This document shows positions 57,900-64,000 of a stretch of 64,000 bases of DNA, one piece after another. Source of the stretch: Streptomyces uncialis (GTDB lineage Bacteria; Actinomycetota; Actinomycetes; Streptomycetales; Streptomycetaceae); contig NZ_LFBV01000011.1 in NCBI RefSeq assembly GCF_001905345.1, positions 62,001-126,000 of the forward strand, written 5' to 3'. The notes below the pieces were generated by a model. That model worked only from the letters and a program-made list of their open reading frames with translations. It was not told the DNA's origin and searched no databases. Within the stretch, counting starts at the first letter, position 1. Every line of letters begins with the position of its first letter. The translations under genes and the position numbers were made by a program.

Positions 57900-58148
57900 A
57901 TGTCCGAATGGTCGAGGCATTTCCCCCACATCACCTCACTGAGCGACAGCACTTCGCTCGGCGCCCTTCGCTGGCGCCGTAGCAGCCGCAGTACGGGAAT
58001 GAACAATTGCGTCGAGACGGCGCGGCCCGGGGCGGGTATCGCGGCCGGTCTGCTCGCCGTCCGGGACTCGAAGGACCCGCAGGGCCCGGCCCTGCTCTTC
58101 GCCCCCGGCGCCTGGGACACGTTCTTAGGCTCGCTGACCGGGCGCTGA
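57900..58148 (+). CDS. DUF397 protein with a TTA codon
   Basis: An 82-residue protein: LRWRRSSRSTGMNNCVETAR and VRDSKDPQGPALLFAPGAWD are the DUF397 signature. Codon 76 (58125-58127) is TTA, the rare leucine codon read only by the bldA tRNA, so full-length protein should depend on development-linked bldA. GGAG overlapping the preceding stop codon serves as ribosome binding site. Partner of the XRE/DUF5753 protein and the divergent ATPase. Confidence 0.9.
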   Translation: MSEWSRHFPHITSLSDSTSLGALRWRRSSRSTGMNNCVETARPGAGIAAGLLAVRDSKDPQGPALLFAPGAWDTFLGSLTGR

Positions 58149-58229
58149 CCGGACGCTGACCGGTCCGGCCCTCCCGACGCCGACCGGTTCCACTCAGCGG
58201 GCACCGACCGGTCCCTGACGGGTCGTTCT

Positions 58230-58258
58230 CCGGGACGCCGAGCCGGTCGGCGTCCCGG
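58230..58258. terminator. hairpin terminator
   Basis: CCGGGACGCCGA, 5-base loop, TCGGCGTCCCGG: a perfect 12-base stem between the convergent DUF397 and bioF genes. Confidence 0.85.
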
Positions 58259-58376
58259 GGCGCGACGCATACCGGGCGCACACCGCGTACGGGGCCGGGG
58301 TGCGGGGGAACGCGGGGCGCGCGGGGCTGCCCGTACCACCGGCCCCGGCGCCGTCCCCGCCGCGCGACGGTCCGGA

Positions 58377-59537
58377 TCAGCTCCGGGCGTCCCGGGGGGC
58401 GTGGTCCACGATGACGCGGACCGCTTCCTCGACGCGGGCGTCGGTGAGGTCCGCGCGGGCCGTGAGCCGCAGCCGGGACACCCCGTCGGGGACGGAGGGC
58501 GGGCGGAAGCAGCCGACGAGGAGCCCCGCCGAGCGGCAGTCGGCCGCCCACCGCACCGCGTCACCCGGCGACGGCGCGCGGACCGACACCACCGCGGCGT
58601 CCGGGCGGACGGCCGCCAGTCCCGCGCCGGACAGCAGGGTGTGCAGCCGCGCGGCGACCGCCCGGGCGCGCGCGGCGCGCTCCGGTTCCCTGCGCAGCAG
58701 CCGCAGCGCGCCGAGCGCGGCGCCCGTGGCGGCGGGGGCGAGTCCGGTGTCGAAGATGAAGGTGCGGGCGGCGTTGACGAGATGGTCGACGACCCGGGCC
58801 GGGCCGAGGACGGCGCCGCCCTGGCTGCCGAGCGACTTGGACAGGGTCACGGTGGCGACGACGTCGTCGGCGCCCGCGAGACCCGCCGCGTACGGGGCGC
58901 CCCGGCCGCCCTCGCCGAGGACGCCGAGGCCGTGCGCGTCGTCCACCACCAGCGCGGCCCCGGCGTCGCGGCAGACGGCGGCGAGCGCGGACAGCGGGGC
59001 CGCGTCGCCGTCGACGGAGAACACCGAGTCGGTGACCAGCAGCGCGGGGTCCGTGGGCGCGGCGCGGGTGGCGAACGCCTTGCGTACGGCGTCCGGTGAG
59101 CTGTGCGGGACGACCTGGGTGGTGGCGCGGGAGAGGCGGCAGCCGTCGATGAGGGAGGCGTGGTTGGCCGCGTCGGAGACGATCAGGGAGCCGTGCGGCG
59201 CGAGGGCGGTGAGGGCCGCGAGGTTGGCCGCGTAGCCGGTGGCGAACAGCAGCGCGGACTCGAAGCCGCAGAACCCGGCCAGCTCCGACTCCAGTTCGGT
59301 GTGCAGTTCGGTGGTGCCGGTGACGAGCCGGGAACCGGTGGCGCCGCCGCCCCAGCGGCGGGCCGCCGCGGCGGCGGCGTCGGTGACCTCCGGATGGCGG
59401 GTGAGGCCGAGGTAGTCGTTGCCCGCGAGGTCCAGCAGCGGGGAGTCGGCGGGGCGGGGCCGCAGGGTGCGGACCAGTCCTGCGGCGCGGCGGCGCTCGG
59501 CCTGCCCGTCGATCCAGTCGAACGGCGATACGGCCAT
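58377..59537 (-). CDS. bioF: 8-amino-7-oxononanoate synthase
   Basis: A 386-residue PLP enzyme joining pimeloyl thioester and alanine in biotin synthesis. DLAGNDYLGLTRHPEV, GSRLVTGTTELHTELE, VVDDAHGLGVLGEGGRG, and the PLP-binding Lys in TLSKSLGSQGG (~237). CTGGAGG is 5-6 bases before the ATG at 59537. It diverges from bioB across 235 bases that contain a 20-base inverted repeat. Confidence 0.95.
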   Translation of the reverse strand: MAVSPFDWIDGQAERRRAAGLVRTLRPRPADSPLLDLAGNDYLGLTRHPEVTDAAAAAARRWGGGATGSRLVTGTTELHTELESELAGFCGFESALLFATGYAANLAALTALAPHGSLIVSDAANHASLIDGCRLSRATTQVVPHSSPDAVRKAFATRAAPTDPALLVTDSVFSVDGDAAPLSALAAVCRDAGAALVVDDAHGLGVLGEGGRGAPYAAGLAGADDVVATVTLSKSLGSQGGAVLGPARVVDHLVNAARTFIFDTGLAPAATGAALGALRLLRREPERAARARAVAARLHTLLSGAGLAAVRPDAAVVSVRAPSPGDAVRWAADCRSAGLLVGCFRPPSVPDGVSRLRLTARADLTDARVEEAVRVIVDHAPRDARS

Positions 59538-59686
59538 GCGCGCCTCCAGATGCGGCGGGGACGGTGCCGGGGAACGGGCCCGCGGGGCCGGGAACGGCGC
59601 CGTGGCCGCGCTGCCCGGCGGCGCGGGGCACCCGGGCGGTTTTGTAGGCAGTCCACAGACCTTAACGGTCGCTCCCCCGTGGTTCC

Positions 59687-59706
59687 CATGTGGCGATACC
59701 CACATG
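59687..59706. promoter_or_regulatory. inverted repeat between bioF and bioB, candidate biotin operator
   Basis: CATGTGG (59687-59693), 6 bases, CCACATG (59700-59706), about midway between the two divergent biotin genes. No biotin-regulator gene is in the window; the DNA-binding partner is unknown. Confidence 0.6.
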
Positions 59707-59772
59707 TCGCCGGCCGAGAGTTGTGCGAAGTCTCCTTGGCCCACCGGGTCGGCGTAGGCCAGGATCGGCGCC

Positions 59773-61098
59773 ATGGACCTGCTGAACACGCTGGTGGACA
59801 AGGGACTTCGGCGCGAGCCGCCGACCCGTGACGAGGCGCTCGCGGTACTGGCGACCTCCGACGACGACGTGCTCGACGTGGTGGCCGCGGCCGGGAGGGT
59901 GCGGCGCCACTGGTTCGGGCGGCGGGTGAAACTCAACTATCTGGTCAACCTCAAGTCCGGGCTCTGCCCCGAGGACTGCTCGTACTGCTCGCAGCGGCTC
60001 GGTTCCACCGCCGGGATCCTCAAGTACACCTGGCTGAAGCCGGAGCAGGCGTCGCAGGCCGCGGCGGCCGGACTCGCGGGCGGGGCCAAGCGGGTCTGTC
60101 TGGTGGCGAGCGGCCGGGGGCCGACGGACCGGGACGTGGCCCGGGTGTCGGACACCATCAAGGCGATCAAGGAGCAGAACGAGGGCGTCGAGGTGTGCGC
60201 CTGTCTCGGGCTGCTGTCGGACGGCCAGGCGGAGCGGCTGCGGGACGCGGGCGCCGACGCGTACAACCACAACCTCAACACGTCCGAGGGGACGTACGAG
60301 CAGATCACGACCACGCATACGTACGCGGACCGGGTCGACACCGTCCGCAAGGCGCACGGGGCGGGGCTCTCGGCGTGCTCGGGGCTGATCGCCGGGATGG
60401 GCGAGAGCGACGCGGATCTGGTGGACGTGGTGTTCGCGCTGCGGGAACTGGACCCGGACTCGGTGCCGGTGAACTTCCTCATCCCGTTCGAGGGCACCCC
60501 GCTGGCGAAGGAGTGGAACCTCACCCCGCAGCGGTGCCTGCGCATCCTCGCCATGGTCCGCTTCGTGTGCCCGGACGCGGAGGTCCGGATCGCGGGCGGG
60601 CGCGAGGTGCATCTGCGTACCCTCCAGCCGCTCGCGCTGCATCTGGCCAACTCCCTGTTCCTGGGCGACTACCTGACCAGTGAGGGCCAGGCGGGCAAGG
60701 CGGACCTGGAGATGATCGCGGACGCCGGGTTCGAGGTGGAGGGCACCGGCGAGGTGACGCTGCCCCCGCACCGGGTGACGGCCGGGGGCTGCGGTACGTC
60801 CCCCGCCGCCACGTCCTCCGCGGGCTGTGCGTCGTCCTCGTCCACGGAGTCGGTCAGCGGCCCCGGTGTTCCGGCGGCGGGCGAGGGAGCGTCGGACGGA
60901 GCGTCGGCCGGACCCGGCTGCGGGCCGTGCGGCGGGCACGGCGGTACGACCGGGCAGGACGCCCCGGCCGTACCGGCGACGCGGACCGCGCCGCCCGCCG
61001 CGGACGAGGCGGGGTCCACGGGTGCGCCGAAGGCGCGTACGGACCTGGTCGCGGTGCGGCGCCGGGGGGCCGGGACGGATGTCGCGCCCAATGCCTGA
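59773..61098 (+). CDS. bioB: biotin synthase with a long C-terminal extension
   Basis: A 441-residue radical-SAM enzyme that inserts sulphur into dethiobiotin. The [4Fe-4S] cysteines are Cys65, Cys69 and Cys72 in SGLCPEDCSYCSQRL; YNHNLNTSEGTYEQITTTHT and NFLIPFEGTPLA are conserved core. The core ends near residue 335; the last ~100 residues are low-complexity Ser/Ala/Gly/Pro with CGPCGGHGG and a conserved-looking end VAVRRRGAGTDVAPNA. E. coli BioB has 346 residues. AGGA lies 9 bases before the ATG. Its last 8 bases overlap bioA. Confidence 0.95.
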   Translation: MDLLNTLVDKGLRREPPTRDEALAVLATSDDDVLDVVAAAGRVRRHWFGRRVKLNYLVNLKSGLCPEDCSYCSQRLGSTAGILKYTWLKPEQASQAAAAGLAGGAKRVCLVASGRGPTDRDVARVSDTIKAIKEQNEGVEVCACLGLLSDGQAERLRDAGADAYNHNLNTSEGTYEQITTTHTYADRVDTVRKAHGAGLSACSGLIAGMGESDADLVDVVFALRELDPDSVPVNFLIPFEGTPLAKEWNLTPQRCLRILAMVRFVCPDAEVRIAGGREVHLRTLQPLALHLANSLFLGDYLTSEGQAGKADLEMIADAGFEVEGTGEVTLPPHRVTAGGCGTSPAATSSAGCASSSSTESVSGPGVPAAGEGASDGASAGPGCGPCGGHGGTTGQDAPAVPATRTAPPAADEAGSTGAPKARTDLVAVRRRGAGTDVAPNA

Positions 61099-62419
61099 GG
61101 CCGGGGCGGGCGGCGAGGCGGCCGAGGCCGGCGTCCAGGCCCTGCTCGACCTGGACCGCCGCCATGTGTGGCATCCGTACGGGCCGATGCCGGGGCGGCG
61201 GGAACCGCTGGTCGTGGAGTCGGCGAGCGGGGTGCGGCTGCGGCTCGCCGAGGGCTGCGGACAGCGGCTGGGCGGGCCCGACGAGCTGATCGACGCGATG
61301 TCGTCCTGGTGGTCGGCCATCCACGGCTACCAGCACCCGGTGCTGGACGCGGCGGTGCGCGACCAGCTCGGCCGGATGAGTCATGTGATGTTCGGCGGGC
61401 TCACCCACGAGCCCGCGGTACGGCTGGCCGAGCGGCTCGTCGACATCACTCCGGAGGGTCTGGAGCATGTCTTCCTCTCCGACTCGGGTTCGGTGTCGGT
61501 CGAGGTCGCGGTCAAGATGTGCCTCCAGTACTGGCGTTCGCTGGGCCGCCCCGCGAAACGGCGGCTGCTGACCTGGCGCGGCGGCTACCACGGCGACACC
61601 TGGCAGCCCATGGCGGTGTGCGACCCCGACGGCGGGATGCACAGCCTGTGGTCCGGCGCGCTGCCCCGCCAGGTCTTCGCGGACGCTCCCCCGGCCGGGT
61701 ACGAGGAGCGGTACGCGGAGCATCTGCGGGAGCTGATCGGGCGGCACGCGGACGAGCTGGCGGCCGTGATCGTGGAGCCGGTGGTGCAGGGCGCGGGCGG
61801 GATGCGGTTCCACGCGCCGGAGTATCTGCGGGTGCTGCGGGAGGCGTGCGACGCCCATGGGGTGCTGCTGATCCTGGACGAGATCGCCACCGGGTTCGGC
61901 CGTACGGGTGAGCTGTTCGCCGCGGACCACGCGGGGGTCGTCCCCGATGTGATGTGTCTGGGCAAGGCGCTGACCGGCGGCTATCTGTCGATGGCGGCGA
62001 CCTTGTGCACCGCGCGGGTCGCCGAGGGGATCTCCCGGGGCGAGGTGCCGGTACTCGCGCACGGGCCGACGTTCATGGGCAATCCGCTGGCGTCGGCGGT
62101 CGCGCTGGCCTCGGTCGACCTGCTGCTGTCGCAGGACTGGCGGACGGAGGTGAAGCGGATCGGGGCCGGGCTGCTGGAGTCCCTGGCCCCGGCCCGGGAG
62201 CTGCCCGGGGTCCGTGACGTACGGGTGCTCGGGGCGATCGGGGTGGTCCAGCTGGACCACCCGGTGGACATGGCCGCGGCGACCCGGGCGGCGGTCCGCG
62301 AGGGGGTGTGGCTGCGGCCGTTCCGCGATCTGCTGTACACGATGCCGCCGTTCGTGTGCGATGACGAGGACGTGGCCCGGATCGGCCGCGCGGTGTGCGC
62401 GGCGGCGGCGGTCGGCTGA
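61091..62419 (+). CDS. bioA: adenosylmethionine-8-amino-7-oxononanoate aminotransferase
   Basis: A 442-residue PLP aminotransferase using SAM as amino donor to make 7,8-diaminononanoate. VWHPYGPMPG at the N-terminus, MSSWWSAIHGYQHPVLDAAV, WRGGYHGDTWQPMAV, ILDEIATGFGRTGELFA, and PLP Lys292 in CLGKALTGGYLSMA. The ATG at 61091 overlaps the end of bioB by 8 bases; an ATG at 61079 is the alternative. Second gene of bioB-bioA-bioD. Confidence 0.95.
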   Translation: MPEAGAGGEAAEAGVQALLDLDRRHVWHPYGPMPGRREPLVVESASGVRLRLAEGCGQRLGGPDELIDAMSSWWSAIHGYQHPVLDAAVRDQLGRMSHVMFGGLTHEPAVRLAERLVDITPEGLEHVFLSDSGSVSVEVAVKMCLQYWRSLGRPAKRRLLTWRGGYHGDTWQPMAVCDPDGGMHSLWSGALPRQVFADAPPAGYEERYAEHLRELIGRHADELAAVIVEPVVQGAGGMRFHAPEYLRVLREACDAHGVLLILDEIATGFGRTGELFAADHAGVVPDVMCLGKALTGGYLSMAATLCTARVAEGISRGEVPVLAHGPTFMGNPLASAVALASVDLLLSQDWRTEVKRIGAGLLESLAPARELPGVRDVRVLGAIGVVQLDHPVDMAAATRAAVREGVWLRPFRDLLYTMPPFVCDDEDVARIGRAVCAAAAVG

Positions 62420-62508
62420 CCTCGCGGACACGGCGCGGTGCGCGCACACGACGGGCGACGGCAGCGGGGCGCCGGCATCGGGCGGCGGGAACGGAAGCGG
62501 TGGGGGCG

Positions 62509-63309
62509 ATGGCGATTCTGGTCGTGACGGGTACCGGTACGGAGGTCGGCAAGACGGTCACCACTGCGGCGATCGCGGCGGCGGCGATCGCGGCCGGGCG
62601 TTCGGTGGCGGTGCTCAAACCGGCGCAGACCGGGGTGACGGCCGGGGAGCACGGCGACGCCGACGAGGTCGCGCGGCTGGCCGGCGCGGTGACGGCCGTG
62701 GAACTCGCCCGCTACCCGGAGCCGCTGGCCCCGGCGACCGCGGCCCGGCGCACCCGGCGTCCGGGCGTGGGGGCCCGGGAGGCCGCCGGGGCGGCCCGGC
62801 GGCTGGCGTCCGCGCACGATCTGGTGCTGGTGGAGGGCGCGGGCGGGCTGCTCGTACGGTTCGACGCGAGCGGCGGCACGCTGGCGGACACGGCCCGGCT
62901 GCTGGCCGCGCCGGTCGTGCTGGTGGCGTCCGCCGGGCTCGGCACGCTGAACACGACGGCGCTGACCGCGGAGGCGCTGCGCAACCGCGGGCTCGCCCCG
63001 CTGGGGGTCGTCGTGGGGAGCTGGCCGGACGATCCGGACCTGGCGTCCCGCTGCAATCTCGCGGATCTGCCGCAGGCCGCCGGCGCGCCCCTCCTGGGCG
63101 CTCTGCCCGGCGGCGCGGGGGCGTACGACCCGGCCCTGTTCCGGGCGGCGGCCCCGGGCTGGCTGGCCCCGGAGCTGGGCGGCGACTGGGACGGCCCGGG
63201 GTTCGCGGCGGCCTGGGCGCCGCACCCGTGGACCGGCCGGGACGTCACCGCGCCGGTGCCCGGGCCGGGGAACCGGGGACCGCGCTCCGGCGCGGGACAC
63301 GGCCAGTGA
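62509..63309 (+). CDS. bioD: dethiobiotin synthetase
   Basis: A 266-residue P-loop ATPase closing the ureido ring of dethiobiotin. P-loop VVTGTGTEVGKTVTTAA (~6-22), substrate region VLKPAQTGV, LVEGAGGLLVRFD and VVLVASAGLGTLNTTALTAE. The C-terminal ~30 residues (APVPGPGNRGPRSG) look disordered. The ATG at 62509 has a poor GTGGGGGCG upstream; GTG at 62500 is possible. Ends the biotin operon, 89 bases after bioA. Confidence 0.94.
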   Translation: MAILVVTGTGTEVGKTVTTAAIAAAAIAAGRSVAVLKPAQTGVTAGEHGDADEVARLAGAVTAVELARYPEPLAPATAARRTRRPGVGAREAAGAARRLASAHDLVLVEGAGGLLVRFDASGGTLADTARLLAAPVVLVASAGLGTLNTTALTAEALRNRGLAPLGVVVGSWPDDPDLASRCNLADLPQAAGAPLLGALPGGAGAYDPALFRAAAPGWLAPELGGDWDGPGFAAAWAPHPWTGRDVTAPVPGPGNRGPRSGAGHGQ

Positions 63310-63338
63310 CGGACGGGACCGCGCCGTACCGCGGCGCC

Positions 63339-63344
63339 TAGGCT
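63339..63344 (+). promoter_or_regulatory. -10 box (TAGGCT) of a probably leaderless transcript
   Basis: TAGGCT ends 7 bases before the ATG at 63352; no Shine-Dalgarno sequence. Confidence 0.55.
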
Positions 63345-63351
63345 CACGATC

Positions 63352-63696
63352 ATGCGTGTACAGGTGAGCGAATTGGTGTTCGACTGTTCCGATCCGGCCG
63401 GGACGGTGCGGTTCTGGGCCGCGCTGCTGGGCGGTGCGCCGGTGGACCGGAACCCCTCCTGGTCGTACGTGGACGTCCCCGGGTGGACACGGCTGGCGTT
63501 CCAGCGGGTCCCGGAGGGGAAGTCCGCCAAGAACCGGCTGCATCTGGACCTGCGCGCGGACGACATGGACGCGGCGTGCGCCCGGGCGGAGGAACTCGGC
63601 GCGGTGCGGGTGGGTGGGCGGGTGAGCGACCCGCAGGGGGCCTTCCAGGTGCTGCGGGACGTCGAGGGCAACGAGTTCTGCTTCGTCGACGGGTGA
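63352..63696 (+). CDS. VOC-family (glyoxalase/dioxygenase-fold) protein
   Basis: A 114-residue protein of the streptomycete single-domain VOC group: SELVFDCSDPAGTVRFWAAL, then SWSYVDVPGWTRLAFQRVPE, KNRLHLDLRADDMDAACARA and DVEGNEFCFVDG. The RLHLDL histidine and EGNEFC glutamate are the usual metal ligands. Function unspecific (resistance, isomerase or dioxygenase relatives). Probably transcribed from its own leaderless promoter. Confidence 0.88.
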   Translation: MRVQVSELVFDCSDPAGTVRFWAALLGGAPVDRNPSWSYVDVPGWTRLAFQRVPEGKSAKNRLHLDLRADDMDAACARAEELGAVRVGGRVSDPQGAFQVLRDVEGNEFCFVDG

Positions 63697-63769
63697 CTTC
63701 GCCCGATGGCGGGGACAATGGCCGTGTCCTCGGCCGTGTCCGCCGACGCCGCTGTCCGCAGGAGGTCCC

Positions 63770-64000
63770 ATGAGCGTACGGAGCCGTTCCCCGCGGGCGC
63801 CGTCGGACGCGGTGCGTCATCCGGTGTTCTCCCGGGTGTACGCGAAGGTGAGTACGGCGACGGAGGGGGACGTCGGCCCGTACCGCGCGGAACTCCTCGC
63901 CGGGCTGAGCGGGCGGGTCATCGAGATCGGCGCGGGCAACGGGCTGAACTTCGCGCACTACCCGCCGGAGGTCTCCGAGGTGGTGGCGATCGAACCGGAA
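63770..64000 (+). CDS. class I SAM-dependent methyltransferase (3'-truncated by window end)
   Basis: 77 residues are visible. Motif I is RVIEIGAGNGLNFAHYP, followed by the acidic motif II end VVAIEPE, where the window stops. N-terminal HPVFSRVYAKVSTATEGDVG resembles small actinobacterial phosphatidylethanolamine/UbiE-like methyltransferases. AGGAGG lies 7 bases before the ATG. Substrate cannot be judged. Confidence 0.85.
   Translation, partial: MSVRSRSPRAPSDAVRHPVFSRVYAKVSTATEGDVGPYRAELLAGLSGRVIEIGAGNGLNFAHYPPEVSEVVAIEPE

Overview
The window is a stretch of a Streptomyces-type actinobacterial chromosome. By eye the DNA is well above 70% G+C, codon third positions are almost all G or C, and several genes are typical of this genus: a chaplin, a subtilisin-inhibitor family protein, a type III polyketide synthase of the RppA kind, mycothiol-dependent formaldehyde dehydrogenase, MurT/GatD, and an XRE/DUF397/ATPase triad of the WhiJ sort. 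From memory, the order rppA-P450-cupin ... pfkA ... tripeptidyl aminopeptidase ... bioF/bioB-A-D matches the region around SCO1206-SCO1246 of S. coelicolor; this was not checked by alignment. I see no tRNA, rRNA, CRISPR array, prophage or insertion sequence.

Layout. 1-6.6 kb: end of a ricin-domain membrane protein, a Ddn-like oxidoreductase, an aminoglycoside-phosphotransferase-fold protein, a serine/threonine-kinase-like ATPase, a DUF5133 protein, a HemK-like methyltransferase, an unusual SSI-type inhibitor and an iron-box-controlled DUF2470 protein. 6.8-11 kb: a two-domain NAD-binding membrane protein, an NfeD-like membrane protein and a flotillin. 11-19 kb: lipoprotein, NmrA-like reductase, D,D-carboxypeptidase, secreted DUF4232 protein, acetyltransferase, drug exporter, long chaplin and SRPBCC protein, with a repeat array at 14.3 kb. 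19-27 kb: an NB-ARC-like ATPase, a small ATPase, a second repeat array, and an envelope-stress locus (ECF sigma factor, zinc-finger/Asp23 fusion, two further Asp23 proteins, and a membrane-anchored protein with a sigma-like N-terminus). 27-35 kb: formaldehyde detoxification pair, UPF0014 permease, unknown protein, ATP-dependent DNA ligase, Nudix hydrolase, succinate-semialdehyde dehydrogenase, DUF6213.

35-38.5 kb is the rppA-CYP158A-cupin operon for tetrahydroxynaphthalene-derived pigment. 38.5-49.8 kb holds acyl-CoA dehydrogenase with a divergent TetR regulator, peptide deformylase divergent from murT-gatD, phosphofructokinase, CtaG, a small membrane protein, arylamine N-acetyltransferase, an MFS exporter and a PlsC acyltransferase. 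49.8-58.2 kb holds a tripeptidyl-aminopeptidase, LysE exporter, an orphan Phd-type antitoxin divergent from a clpP gene, a cell-wall hydrolase behind a c-di-AMP (ydaO-yuaA) riboswitch, a DUF6328 protein and the WhiJ-like triad, whose DUF397 gene carries a TTA codon. 58.4-64 kb is the biotin locus (bioF divergent from bioB-bioA-bioD), a VOC protein and the start of a methyltransferase.

Two themes recur. Eight start codons sit 6-7 bases after a TANNNT -10 box, so many transcripts here are probably leaderless. Most convergent gene pairs are separated by strong GC-rich hairpins. The most unusual items are the ZAS-Asp23 fusion beside its sigma factor, the neighbouring sigma-like transmembrane protein, the SSI-family inhibitor with a moved cysteine and a basic reactive site, the antitoxin/clpP divergent pair, and a family of roughly 70-87 base repeats found in opposite orientations.
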